DNA of 64,000 nucleotides from Siphonodentalium dalli (GCA_032622095.1 CP136065.1:155315577-155379576), one strand, 5' to 3'. Positions 31,581-44,685 are shown, numbered from the stretch's first letter. The notes: generated by a model from the letters alone, not told the origin. A program made the numbers and translations.

Positions 31581-33657
31581 ATGGACGTAATGATTCCGTT
31601 GAAAGAACGATTACTGAAAGCGTCAAATAATGGTGACTATGAAGAAATTAAAAAGATGTTGGCAAAGAAGCAAAGGAGTGAGAGACGGGAAGTACTTAAC
31701 AGTTTTGAGTACAAGTATTTCATGGAATCGTACAGATGTGTTCTAAAATCCCCTCTGTTGATTGCTTGTGGTAAAGGAGACTTGGAGATGGTGAACCTCT
31801 TTTTAGATTTCTGTGGTGCAGAGGTGGAGCCACCTGTCAGGTATGACAAGAAAGGTAATCTCATTCGTCATCAAATAAGCCCTATGGTGGTGGCAGCTTC
31901 AAGACACAATCTCGAGATTCTTGAGACGCTCATAAAGCATGGTGGTAATCTTAATGGCCTTGCAAATGTGGAGAAAGTCCCCCTCTTAGCAATAATGGAG
32001 AAGCCCGCAGGAACATTTTAATGTTAACAGAAAAGACAATGCTGGCCGGACAGCATTAATGCTTTCGGCTGGACGTACAGATCAAATTGTATTTAAAAGC
32101 CTTCTCCAATCAGGTGCTGATATTAACATCATGGACAAACAGGGACAATCTGCCATCCACTATGCGATTAAGGAATTAAGGTCCAGAACGGTGAAGCTTA
32201 TTCTGAAAAATACATCATTTCGGGTAGAACTTGTCAAAGATACCTTGCTAACAACAACGGCTTTGGTGAACTCTGAATCTGAATCTGACTCTGAAGTGAT
32301 AGATAAAAAGAAAAAAATAATGTCAATCATTACGGACAATGTAGACTATGATTATGCAGCCATCATAAATGCGATGGAGCTACTTGGTGCAGTTGATAAA
32401 CAGATTGATATAATCAAAGAAGCTTTGCGTCGCAGATGTGAAGATTCAGAGAATCCCGTTCTCAAATCAATTCCTGAATTGCCAAGAGATGTTTATGGAC
32501 ATGTCCATGAACCGAGAAATATTATTGAGTTTGACTCATGGAAAAATAACTCTTCTGATGACCACAGCGAGGAAATACTTCATCTGCTAATACTGGAGCG
32601 TATTCTCGGGACTGCCAACTGTCTAACCATGTCTCGATTGAAGGATTTTGCCCGTGAAGTTTACAACAGAAATGATTTGCCGAGAGCATTAAAAATACTT
32701 GACCATACAATTTTGCCATGTTTTGAGTCAGGTTTGATTCTTTCTACAGATTACTTATTGGAGGAACTTGTGGTAGTGATGAAGTATATACATTATATGT
32801 TAGAAGGCAAGAAGGTTTTGCCAGCGAACATCACAAGAGTCCAATTATTTGAGGTACCTTTGAGGGTGCTCCATGGTTTTGCAACCACAGCTGAAAAGTT
32901 TCATGTCAATTCATCCAAACATAACTCTACTAAATGTGAGATTTGTGAATGTCGTAAAGGTATCAAAGTGATTCGCTCTATTCTCCGTATCTTGGCGATA
33001 ACAATCGAGTTCAACGACCTGCTACAGAGTTCTGGATACCCTTCAGATTCATCGAAAGAAATTGCAAAAGTAGTCGTACGATTAAGCTTGTTGGGAGCTG
33101 GGTGTGGTAGTTTAGTTTTCCAGTCAGCCATCGATTGGACTAACACTGTATACTTTGAGGTGGAAGAGGACGAGGAGGAGACCCATATAATAGCCATCCC
33201 AAACACAAATTTGTTGCAGTTTCTATTGGACAATGGATATCAATATATGTTGAATGAAACCGACTCTGAAGGAAACACGCCTTTGTTGTTTTTCGCTTGT
33301 CAATCTTATAACCTCATAGAAGGACCGCCTGACTCTGAATTTCGATGGTCTATCTCAACACAAGACATGGATGAAGTAATGAGTTTTCTTTTGATGAAGG
33401 GTGCCCACCCAGATGCATGCAATGTTAAAGGTGCAACGTTTTATGATTATATTCCCTCAGAATCCTCCCTCCACACTTATCGGAAGAAATTGTGTCTGCA
33501 ATGCTTAGCAGCCAAAGCTGTTGTCTACCATGGTATAACATATCGTGCAATGTTACCAACAATACAGAAGGACTTGGTTATTATGCATGACCCACAAAAA
33601 GAAATGGTTGGTCACGGTGTATATTTTCGTACTGCTCGTGAACTATCTCATCGCTGA
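31581..33657 (+). pseudogene. FEM1-like gene, frameshifted copy
   Basis: It is the counterpart of 8470-10599. The first frame runs 146 codons and stops at 32021. The break comes from loss of 44 bp (8902-8945 of the intact copy) near 32009, between two GCA triplets. After the break a 532-codon frame (from an ATG at 32059) keeps the rest of the ankyrin repeats, the TPR-like middle and the CLQCLAAKAV tail, so the lesion is probably recent. Other differences: one codon fewer at GKGDLE, two fewer acidic codons, and a cluster of replacements at intact-copy residues 406-425. An N-terminally shortened protein from the internal ATG cannot be excluded. An assembly error at the 44-bp site is an alternative. 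Confidence 0.8.
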
Positions 33658-34036
33658 GTCGGTTGTTATTTCTCTCAAGAAGGTTTGTAAAACCCAGAAG
33701 ACTGAAAAAAAGTTTTGTTAAAAATTTGGTTTATTATTTTGTTTGCATTTAGTTGTCTGCCAATTTAATGACTAGATTGGTGACAACCCATGAGCTATAA
33801 GAAAGTGAGAAGTCCTCTGCCGTATTGAGCTCTACTCTCGGGATCCAAATAAAATCACACATGTATGAATATTATTTTTCTGTAAAAAAATTCCACCCTG
33901 TATGAACCTTATTTGGGAATGAATGTTTAATTCATTTTGATCACTGGTACACATATGAATCCTTATATGACCTTGTATGCAAAACTTTATGCCAATGCTT
34001 GGACAAATCATTTTTCTCTTCATTATACCCCCTTTT
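33658..34036 (+). other. 3' region of the broken FEM1-like copy
   Basis: Nearly identical to 10600-10978, with AATAAA at 33848-33853. It ends at the next pearl-like element at the same position as in unit a. Confidence 0.55.
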
Positions 34037-34941
34037 TAGCTCAACTTTACTTTGTAAAGTTTGAGCTATTGCCATGGCTTGGTATCCGTCGTGCGTGTGT
34101 GTGTATGTGTGTGCGTGATTCGTCAACAATTTCCTTTAGCACGGGCTACAGTTCGTACCTTTGGTCCGTTTATTATGAAATTTGTCATGGATGTTGACAT
34201 TGACATGCAGATGGGAAAGAATCATTTTGGGGTCATTCTGAAGAAAAACATGGCCGCCAGTGACCATCTTGGATTTCAAAAATCAATCCATTAGCACGGG
34301 CTACAGGCCGTACTGTTCGTCTTATTGTCATGAAATATGTCATGGATGTTAATATTGACATGTAGATGGGAACGAGTAATTTTGGGGTCATTCGGCCAAA
34401 AAACATGGCCGCCGGCAGCCATCTTAGATTTTACTCTTCGTATGACTAAATCCTTTAGCACGGGCTACAGGCCGTACCTTTAGTCTGATCATCATGAAAT
34501 TTGTCATGGCTGTTGAAATTGGAATGTAGATGGGAACGAGTCATTTTGGGGTCATTAGGACAAAAAACATGGCCGCCAGTGGCCATATTTGATTTCAAAA
34601 TTTAATCCATTAGCACGGGCCACAGGTCGTACTCTTCGCCTGATCATCATGAAATTTGTCATGGATGTTAATATTGACATGTAGATGGGAACGAGTAATT
34701 TTGGGGTCATTCGGCCAAAAAACATGGCTGCCAGCAGCCATCTTGGATTTTACTCTTTGTATGACTAAATTCTTTAGCATGGGCTACAGGTTGTACCTTT
34801 AGTCTGATCATCATAAAATTTGTCATGGATGTTAACAATGACATGTAGATGGGAACGAGTCATTTTGGGGTCATTCGGCCGAAAAACATGGCCGCCAGCA
34901 GCCATCTTGGATTTTACTCTTTGTATGACTAAATCCTTTAG
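34037..34941. mobile_element. Pearl/HINE-like element, unit b, left end and core units
   Basis: The orthologous insertion to 10979. It has the hairpin left end, a microsatellite near 34093-34112 and about five core units. It is cut at TCCTTTAGG, where an unrelated 163-bp segment follows. Confidence 0.7.
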
Positions 34942-35104
34942 GAATCACTGAACTAAATGGTTTCCCATAGGCGACAGTGTTAACGTTTCGTCCAAACTCA
35001 CTGAATTGAAGCCTGCAGGCCATACCAGTGATGTTTACCCAGCTAGATTGACACCAGTTGATCACGAAAATGCAAGAAAAATCATAGGTCATGTGTTTAC
35101 TTTT
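34942..35104. repeat. 163-bp segment shared with the 1.3-kb repeat X
   Basis: It runs from GGAATCACTGAACTAAATGG to AGGTCATGTGTTTACTTTTT. The same text is at about 37704-37868 and 40767-40930, inside the X repeats. On the minus strand it is open and includes NTVAYGKPFSS, which recalls the start of F5/8-type or fucolectin domains (weak). It lies exactly between two pearl-like pieces. Confidence 0.7.
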
Positions 35105-36854
35105 TAGCTCAACTTTACTTTGTAAAGTTTGAGCTATTGCCATGGCTTTGTCGTCCGTCGTCCGTGTGTACGTGTGTGTGTGCGTAAGGCGTCAACAATA
35201 CAGGCTACAGGTCGTACCTTTGATCGGATCATTATGAAATTTGTCATAGCTGTTGACATCAACATTTGTACCGGAATTATTCATTTTGGGGTCATTCGGA
35301 AAAAAAACATGGCCGCCAGCGGCCATCTTAGATTTCAAAATTCAATCCATTAGCACAGGCTACAGGCCGTACTGTTCGTCTGATCGTCATGAAATTTGTC
35401 ATGGATGTTAATATTGACATGTAGATGGGAACGAGTAATTTTGGGGTCATTCGGCCAAAAAACATGGCCGCCAGCAGCCATCTTCGATTTTACTCTTGCA
35501 TGACTAAATCCTTTAGCACGGGCTACAGGTCGTACCTTTGGTCAGATCATCATAAAATTAGTCATGGATGATAACAATGACATGTAGATGGGAACGAGTC
35601 ATTTTTGGGTTATTCGGGCAAAAACATGGCCGCCAGCAGCCATCTTGGATTTTACTCTTTGTATGACTAAATCCTTTAGCACGGGCTACAGGTCGTACCT
35701 TTAGTCTGATAATCATGAAATTTGTCATGGCTGTTCAAATTGGAATGTAGATGGGAACAAGTCATTTTGGGGTCATTCGGACAAAAAACATGGCCGCCAG
35801 TGGCCATCTTTGTTTTCAAAATTCAATCCATTAGCACGGGCCACAGGTCGTACTGTTCGTCTGATCATCATGAAATTTGTCATGGATGTTAATATTGACA
35901 TGTAGATGGGAACGAGTAATTTTGGGGTCATTCGGCCAAAAAACATGGCCGCCAGCAGCCATCTTGGATTTTACTCTTTGTATGACTAAATTCTTTAGCA
36001 CGGGCTACAGGTCGTACCTTTAGTCTGATCATAAAATTTGTCATAGATATTGACAATAACATGTAGATGGGATCGAACGAGTCATTTTGGGGTCATTTGG
36101 CCAAAAAACATGGCCGCCAGCAGCCATCTTGGATTTTACTCTTTGTATGACTAAATCCTTTAGCACGGGCTACAGGTCGTACCTTTAGTCTGATCATCAT
36201 AAAATTTGTCATGAATGTTAATAATGACATGTAGATGGGAACGAGTAATTTTGGGGTCATTCGGCCAAAAAACATGGCCGCCAGCAGCCATCTTGGATTT
36301 TACTCTTTGTATCACTAAATCCTTTAGCACGGGCTACAGGTCGTACCTTTAGTCTGCTTATAAAATTTGTCATGGCATGGCTGTTGAAATTGGAATGTAA
36401 ATGGGAATGAGTCATTTTGGGGTCAGTCGGACAAAAAACATGGCCGCCAGCAGCCATCTTGGATTTCAAAATTTAATCCATTAGCATGGGCCACAGGTCG
36501 TACTGTTCGTCTGATCATCATGAAATTTGTCATGGATGTTAATATTGACATGTAGATGGGAACGACTAATTTTGGGGTCATTTGGCCAAAAAACATGGTT
36601 GCCAACAGCCATCTTGGATTTTACTCTTTGTATGACTAAATTCTTTAGCATGGGCTACATGTCTTACCTTTAGTCTGATCATCATAAAATTTGTCATGAA
36701 TGTTAATAATGACATGTAGATGGGAACGAGTCATTTTTTGGGTCATTCGGCTAAAAAAAACATGGCCGCCAGCAGCCATCTTGGATTTTACTCTTTGTAT
36801 GACTAAATTCTTTAGCATGGGCTACAGGGCGTACCTTTAGTCTGATCGTCATAA
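35105..36854. mobile_element. Pearl/HINE-like element, second left end in unit b
   Basis: A fresh left-end hairpin TAGCTCAACTTTAC and a CGTGTGTGTGTGCG microsatellite are followed by about ten core units. The array is broken inside a unit at 36855 by repeat X. Confidence 0.7.
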
Positions 36855-38164
36855 AGACCTTACTGAAATCAAAAATGTATTATATCGAGCAGTAGTGGTT
36901 TATTTTTCCAATATGAGGCATCCTGAAAATTAGTATCAATCCTCAAAATAAAGCTAAAAAATTTAGCTTTATTTTCAATTTTACTAGCTAATGCATCTTG
37001 TATAACTGAAGTATGTCCTTATATACCATAATATTACTAAATTGAAGAGGAAATGTTAATATACATTTTGAGAGGGATATATTGTCCCATTTTAAACCCT
37101 TTTCTTGCAGAATTTGGCAATTTATAATAAATATTTACCAAAATTAACAGAAAATAAAAATAAAAAATATTTTAATAGTAATGTAAAGCAACCATAAGTC
37201 AATTTAAATATCGAAACATTATGATACAACATCAGACACAGCTTCAGGCATGATATTTTACCAGATGGCATGGCATACTGTCTGTTTAACAAAGCTGCCA
37301 TGACAGTTTTGCACAACAGTAACTCTAGTGGTGATGCCATAACTCCCTCCCCCCCCCCCGACTTGGGGTGGGGCTACGGTCCCAGATAAGGCTACTGGGT
37401 GCCGGAAAAGCTTAATTGGTCAAATGACACCTTTTTCCAATGGGGGGGAGGGGGGGGGGGGGGCTAACACTCCTCAGAATTGTGGGGAGGGGGGCTTTAG
37501 ACCCCCTGACCCCCTAATGGTACCTGACATCCATGCAAAATTACCAGATTTATCACTTTCTTTACTATCTACAGGCGAATCCATGCGTTTCTTCTTTAAA
37601 TCTGTCCAAAATGTGGTCATTATCATTTGAAAATAAGAAAATATGGAATTAACAACCTATCATGGCGAGACGTGAAATTTCGTAAAATTCAAATTTTTAT
37701 ATAGGAATCACTGAACTAAATGGTTTCCCATAGGCGACAGTGTTAACGTTTCGGCCAAATTCACTGAATTGAAGCCTGCAGGCCATACCAGTGATGTTTA
37801 CCCAGCTAGATTGACACCAGTTGATCACGAAAATGCAAGAAAAATCATAGGTCATGTGTTTACTTTTTAAAATAAATCCCCAAGTGTACGACAGGGCTAT
37901 CCCACAGCCAAATTTGATATGGAAAAACCCAGATCTACAACATCTAGTTAAATACATTTCCCGCTCACAAAAATCCGTTCCCCCATTCATTCACCAGTTT
38001 AAATTATTTAGATATTATGTACAAATCAAATAAACGCGATGTCATCCTTTAATAACGTGTCGCATGTATCAGGTGAAGGTCATTCTTCAGTTACCTTCAC
38101 CTTTAGCATTCCACGGTGTACTCGCTCCCCGACTCTAGAACACATTTAGCTCCCTGATCCCTAT
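36855..38164. repeat. Repeat X, copy 1 (about 1.3 kb)
   Basis: Starts GACCTTACTGAAATCAAAAA and ends CTCCCTGATCCCTAT within the core array. It includes a short inverted pair around AAAGCTAAAAAATTTAGCTTT, a G-rich tract near 37442-37463 and the 163-bp segment. No inverted termini were found. Frames of 60-100 codons recur only because the copies are similar. Confidence 0.65.
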
Positions 38165-39575
38165 AGCATGGGCTACAGGTGGTACCTTAAGTCTGATCAT
38201 CATAAAATTTGTCATGAATGTTAATAATGACATGTAGATGAGAACGAGTCATTTTGGGGTCATTCGGCCAAAAAACATGGCCGCCAGCAGCCATCTTGGA
38301 TTTTACTCTTTGTATGACTAAATTCTTTAGCACGGGCTAGAGGTCGTACCTTTTGTCTGATCTTTATGCAATTTGTCATGAATAGTGACATTGACATGTA
38401 GATGGGAACGAGTGATTTTGGGGTCATTCGGCCAAAAAACATGGCCGCCAGCAGCCATCTTGGATTTTACTCTTTGTATGACTAAATCCTTTAGCACGGG
38501 CTACAGGTCGTACCTTTAGTCTGATCATCATAAAATTTGTCATGAATGTTAATAAAGACATGTAGATGGGAACGAGTCATTTTGGGGTCATTCGGCCAAA
38601 AAACATGGCCGCCAGCAGCCATCTTGGATTTTACTCTTTGTATGACTAAATTCTTTAGCACGGGCTAGAGGTCGTACCTTTTGTCTGATCTTTATGCAAT
38701 TTGTCATGAATAGGGACATTGACATGTAGATGGGAACGAGTAATTTTGGGGTCATTCGGCCAAAAAACATGGCCGCCAGCAGCCATCTTGGATTTTACTC
38801 TTTGTATCACTAAATCCTTTAGCACGGGCTACAGGTCGTACCTTTAGTCTGCTTATAAAATTTGTCATGGCATGGCTGTTGAAATTGGAATGTAAATGGG
38901 AATGAGTCATTTTGGGGTCAGTCGGACAAAAAACATGGCCGCCAGCAGCCATCTTGGATTTCAAAATTTAATCCATTAGCATGGGCCACAGGTCGTACTG
39001 TTCGTCTGATCATCATGAAATTTGTCATGGATGTTATTATTGACATGTAGATGGGAACGACTAATTTTGGGGTCATTTGGCCAAAAAACATGGTCGCCAA
39101 CAGCCATCTTGGATTTTACTCTTTGTATGACTAAATTCTTTAGCATGGGCTACATGTCTTACCTTTAGTCTGATCATCATAAAATTTGCCATGAATGTTA
39201 ATAATGACATGTAGATGGGAACGAGTCATTTTTTGGGTCATTCGGCAAATAAAACATGGCCACCAGCAGCCATCTTGGATTTTACTCTTTGTATGACTAA
39301 ATTCTTTAGCACGGGCTACAGGGCGTACCTTTAGTCTGATCGTCATAAAATTTGTCATGGATGTTAACGATGACATGTAGATGGGAACGACTCATTTTGG
39401 GGTCATTCGGCGGAAAATATGGCCGCCAGCAGCCATCTTGGATTTTACTTTTCTCTTCATGTCTATAAACTAGTATTAGACATTCAACTTTCCACATTCC
39501 TAATCGCTCCATTGACTGTAATACATTAAATTATTCCCTTTCCAAGTTGAGCTACAGTGTCATTGACACTTTCAT
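38165..39575. mobile_element. Pearl/HINE-like core array and right end
   Basis: About eight more units, several nearly identical to units around 36.0-36.8 kb at an offset near 2.5 kb, showing recent array duplication. The right end AAGTTGAGCTACAGTGTCAT closes near 39575. Confidence 0.7.
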
Positions 39576-41229
39576 TTAAATAAATCCCCAAGTGTACGAC
39601 AGGGCTATTCCACAGCCAAATTTGATATGGAAAAACCCAGATCTACAACAGCTAGTTAAATACATTTCCCGCTCACAAAAATCCGTTCCCCCATTCATTC
39701 ACCAGTTTAAATTATTTAGATATTATGTACAAATCAAATAAACGCGATGTCATCCTTTAATAACGTGTCGCATGTATCAGGTGAAGGTCATTCTTCAGTT
39801 ACCTTCACCTTTAGCATTCCACGGTGTACTCGCTCCCCGACTCTAGAACACATTTAGCTCCCTGATTCCTATATATATGTATATGTGTGTAACACAGCGT
39901 TTCTTATAGTATTTTATCAAAATATAGACCTTACTGAAATCAAAAATGTATTATATCGAGCAGTAGTGGTTTATTTGTCCAATATGAGGCATCCTGAAAA
40001 TTAGTATCAATCCTCAAAATAAAGCTAAAAAAATTAGCTTTATTTTCAATTTTACTAGCTAATGCATCTTGTATAACTGAAGTATGTCCTTATATACCAT
40101 AATATTACTAAATTGAAGAGGAAATGTTAATATACATTTTGAGAGGGATATATTGTCCAATTTTAAACCCTTTTCATGCAGAATTTGGCAATTTATAATA
40201 AATATTTACCAAAATTAACAGAAAATAAAAATAAAAAATATTTTAATAGCAATGTAAAGCAACCATAAGTCAATTTAAATATCGAAACATTATGATACAA
40301 CATCAGACACAGCTTCAGGCATGAAATTTTACCAGATGGCATGGCATACTGTCTGTTTAACAAAGCTGCCATGACAGTTTTGCACGACAGTAACTCTAGT
40401 GGTGATGCCATAACCGACTTGGGGTGGGGCTACAGTCCCAGATAAGGCTACTGGGTGCCGGAAAAGCTGAATTGGTCAAATGACACCTTTTCCCAATGGG
40501 GGGGGGGGGGGGGGGGGGGGGGGGGCTAACACTCCTCAGAATTGTGGGGAGGGGGGCTTTAGACCCCCTGACCCCCTAATGGTACCTGACATCCATGCAA
40601 AATTACCAGATTTATCACTTTCTTTACTATCTACAGGCGAATCCATGCGTTTCTTCTTTAAATCTGTCCAAAATGTGGTCATTATCATTTGAAAATAAGA
40701 AAATATGGAATTAACAACTTATCATGGCGAGACGTGAAATTTCGTAAAATTCAAATTTTTATATAGGATTCACTGAACTAAATGGTTTCCCATAGGCGAC
40801 AGTGTTAACGTTTCGGCCAAATTCACTGAATTGAAGCCTGCAGGCCATACCAGTGATGTTTACCCAGCTAGATTGACACCAGTTGATCACGAAAATGCAA
40901 GAAAAATCATAGGTCATGTGTTTACTTTTTAAAATAAATCCCCAAGTGTACGACAGGGCTATCCCACAGCCAAATTTGATATGGAAAAACCCAGATCTAC
41001 AACATCTAGTTAAATACATTTCCCGCTCACAAAAATCCGTTCCCCCATTCATTCACCAGTTTAAATTATTTAGATATCATGTACAAATCAAATAAACGCG
41101 ATGTCATCCTTTAATAACGTGTCGCATGTATCAGGTGAAGGTCATTCTTCAGTTTAATACCTTCACCTTTAGCATTCCACGGTGTACTCGCTCCCCGACT
41201 CTAGAACACATTTAGCTCCCTGATCCCTA
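39576..41229. repeat. Repeat X, copy 2, preceded by a partial copy
   Basis: 39576-39868 repeats the tail of X (from AAATAAATCCCCAAGTGTAC). A 57-bp linker with ATATATATGTATATGTGTGT follows, then 39925-41229 repeats 36855-38164. Together these indicate a tandem duplication with a period of about 3.07 kb. Confidence 0.7.
40498..40525 (+). repeat. Run of 28 G
   Basis: A pure G run inside repeat X copy 2. Copy 1 has 7 G, an A, then 14 G at 37442-37463. It could form G-quadruplex DNA; length in the assembly may be unreliable. Confidence 0.85.
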
Positions 41230-42346
41230 TAGCATGGGCTACAGGTGGTACCTTAAGTCTGATCATCATAAAATTTGTCATGAATGTTAATAATGACATG
41301 TAGATGAGAACGAGTCATTTTGGGGTCATTCGGCCAAAAAACATGGCCGCCAGCAGCCATCTTGGATTTTACTCTTTGTATGACTAAATTCTTTAGCACG
41401 GGCTAGAGGTCGTACTTTTTGTCTGATCTTTATGCAATTTGTCATGAATAGTGACATTGACATGTAGATGGGAACGAGTGATTTTGGGGTCATTCGGCCA
41501 AAAAACATGGCCGCCAGCAGCCATCTTGGATTTTACTCTTTGTATGACTAAATTCTTTAGCACGGGCCACAGGTCGTACCTTTAGTCTGATCATCATGAA
41601 ATTTGGCGTGGATGTTAATATCGACATGTAGAAGGGAACGGTTAATTTTGTGGTCATTCAGCCAAAAAACATTGCCGTAGCAGCCATCTTGGATTTTACT
41701 CTTTGTATGACTAAATCCTTTAGCATGGGCTACAGGTCGTACCTTTAGTCTGATCATCATAAAATTTGTCATGGCTGTTGAAATTGGAATGTAGATGGGA
41801 ACGAATCATTTTGGGGTCATTCTGAAGAAAAACATGGCCGCCAGCGGCCATCTTGGATTTCAAAATTCAATCCATTAGCACCGGCTACAGGTCGTACTGT
41901 TCATCTGATCATCATGACATTTGTCGTGGGTGTTAATATTGATTTGTAGATGGGAACAAGTAATTTTGGGGTCTTTCGGCCAAAAACCATGGCCGCTGGC
42001 AGCCATCTTAGATTTTACTCTTTGTATGACTAAATCCTTTAGTACGGGCTACAGGTCATACCTGTCATTTTGGGGTTATTCGGCATTAAAACATGGCTGC
42101 CAGCGGCCATTTTGGATTCTACTCTTTGCATGACTAAAGCTATCAAATGTTTTAGAATTGTTGGAAAACATAGCCGCCAGCAACCATCTTAGATTTTACT
42201 TTTATATGCATGTATATATATATCTTTTCATGTTGATAAACTAGTATTAGACATTCAACTTTCCACATTCCTAATCACTCCATCGACATTAACACATTAA
42301 ATTATTCCCTTTCCAAGTTGAGCTACAGTGTCATTGACACTTTCAT
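41230..42346. mobile_element. Pearl/HINE-like core array and final right end, unit b
   Basis: Resumes with AGCATGGGCTACAGGTGGTA exactly as after X copy 1, passes about six units and ends TTGAGCTACAGTGTCATTGA near 42346. The last units match 11.9-12.2 kb of unit a. Confidence 0.7.
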
Positions 42347-43020
42347 TTTTTAAAAGTGTGTGTGTCCGTCCGTACGTCTGTCCGATGTCTGTCGATGTCA
42401 TAACTTGAACAGTAGTGCTCGGATCTCAATGATACAGATGTTCACTGCTATGAGAACATTAAATAGATGCCTCCATCGTTTTGTTCGGATTTTCCATTCT
42501 AGAATTATTCATCTTTGTTTATCTTGAAATGTTGGATTTTTGGTCCGTCTGGTGTCTGTTCATGTCATAACTTGAACAGTAGTGCTCGGATCTCAATGAA
42601 ATTTAGTATGGATGTTCACTATTATGAGGACATTAAATGGAGGATTCCATCGTTTTGTTCGGATTTTCCCATTCTAGAGTTATTCATCTTTGTTTATCTG
42701 GAATTGTCTGGTGTCTGTTCATGTCATAACTTCAACAGTTGTGCTGGGATCTCAATGAAATTTTCTATAGATGTCCACTATTATGGGGACATTCAATAGA
42801 GGAATCAATCGTTTTGTTCAAGTTTCCGTTCTAGAGTTGTTCATTTTTTGTTTATATGTTCAGATGATAACTTGAATAGTAATGCTCTGATCTCAATGAA
42901 ATTTGGTATGGATATTCACCACTATGAGGACATTCAACTGTTTTGTTTTGGTTTTTCGTTCTATAGTCATTCATCTTTGTTTATATGAAATGCTGATTTT
43001 TGGGTCCATCTGTCTGAGTA
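42347..43020. repeat. Second tandem-repeat family, unit b
   Basis: Three and a half units marked by GTCATAACTTGAACAGTAGT. Unlike unit a it is not split by a pearl-like insertion: the T run near 42842-42850 is continuous. Confidence 0.75.
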
Positions 43021-43426
43021 TAGCAGTCATAAGTTATAGATATGCCCACACTAGGCGGTAATGCCACAAGGGGGTATGCACCGGACGACAGTCATCTCTT
43101 GTTGCAACCGGGTGACAATTACTGATTGCTATATTAGTCATTAGCCCACCAGGCCCCACCTGACAATTATTCTGGGAAAAGCAGGAAATAATCCACCCTT
43201 TATTATTATTTGGTACTGTACCTATTATTTGGATCCCGATAATACCATTGGACACATTATGGTCTCCATAATTTGGCCAAAAAAATTTTGGAGTATGATA
43301 AAAATCAGTTGTGACAGACCCTAATTTAGTTGATGATCAATCACAGAAATGCCAAAAGCAAACAGTAGTCTTTGGAAACACTTAAGATTAATCTAGGGGT
43401 CTGAAGTCATATGAAATAGGCCTTGC
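43021..43426. other. Non-coding unit b sequence
   Basis: Matches 14690-15087. No gene seen; the 73-codon minus-strand frame lacks support. Confidence 0.5.
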
Positions 43427-43602
43427 AGAATTATGGGTAACTTTCGTGGATTTAGTCGGAAATATAGCTTGTTGCCATTTATCGGAAAGCTCTCACTGTG
43501 ATCTTTCCGATGAATTTCAACAAGACATATTTCTGACTAAATCCTGAAAAGTTACCTATAATTCTGCTGTGGTTAAGGAGTTGATTATTTAGGGCATTAT
43601 TG
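43427..43602. mobile_element. Tc1/mariner-like MITE, left tip missing, unit b
   Basis: Counterpart of 15088-15256; keeps a slightly longer centre. Confidence 0.7.
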
Positions 43603-43730
43603 TATTACAATCTGTCAGGCTCATCACAATATCAGCCTGTCAGTTCACATCTTCTGCCTGTCAGCAAAATATTCCAGCAAGTACCTAACAGCTAGAAAGT
43701 ATCATCATTATTCAAAGAAACTCATATGTA

Positions 43731-43935
43731 CAGTAATGCCCTAAGTAATCGACTCCTTAACCACAGCAGAATTATGCATAACTTTTCAGGATTTAGTCGG
43801 AAATACGGCTTGTTGCCATTCATAGTCAGTGTGAGCTTTCTGATGAATGGCAACAAGCCATATTTCCGACTAAATCCTGAAAAGTTACCCATAATTCTGC
43901 TATGGTTAAGGAGTCAATTATTTAGGGCATTACTG
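43731..43935. mobile_element. Tc1/mariner-like palindromic MITE, unit b
   Basis: Counterpart of 15383-15587, starting CAGTAATGCCC after TA. Confidence 0.8.
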
Positions 43936-44376
43936 CAGCTGGGAATTGCTCAATTATTCAAGGCTTGAGGTCGGTTATCAGCATGATGGGCATAAAAAAC
44001 ATCAAGTGTATTGTCATTGATTTACGTCATGTTTCTGGCCTTGTTATTTTGTCCCCCTACAAGCTAATCGGAGGGACTATAGAAATCACCGGTGACCATC
44101 TGTCCGACCAGCCCAGTTGGTTTCCATATTATAAATTTAGTTTTATTTATCGGATTGTTTTCAAATTTAGTTTTAGTTATCTGATTGTTTTCAGTTTTGT
44201 ATATGGATTACCAACTTGAAAATATAGGTGAAGTGTGGTCTGCCCATTTTTGCCAGAGTTATGGTCCTTGTTGACTCAGAATTTACTGACTATCTTGGTT
44301 TCCAAATTATAACTTTGACATACATGGATTGCTCACATGCAAATATACAGGTCAAGTTCAAATTTGGGTTCTGTCC

Positions 44377-44543
44377 CAAGCCTTGAAATAGTGTGCCTGT
44401 CATTTGCAGAATGAGGTCCCCAGAGGGTGAATTTAGTGAGGCTACCCCGCATAGTGGGCTAGATTCACCAAATTCACCCTCTGGGGACCTCATTCTGCTT
44501 ACACCTCATTCTGCAAATGACAAGCACACTATTTCAAGGCTTG
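44377..44543. mobile_element. hAT-like MITE, shortened, unit b
   Basis: Same site and TTCTGTCC flanks (44369-44376 and 44544-44551) as 16068-16322, but 88 bp of the inner palindrome are gone. The common insertion thus predates the tandem duplication. Confidence 0.85.
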
Positions 44544-44685
44544 TTCTGTCCACTCATTTTTACCGCAGTTATAACCCTTGTTGACATAGAATTTCCCAAT
44601 TATTTTGGTTTCCGGAAGATTAGTTTATAGACTTAGAATTTACTGATTATTCTGGTGTCTAATCAAATAATACAAGGTGTGTTAA

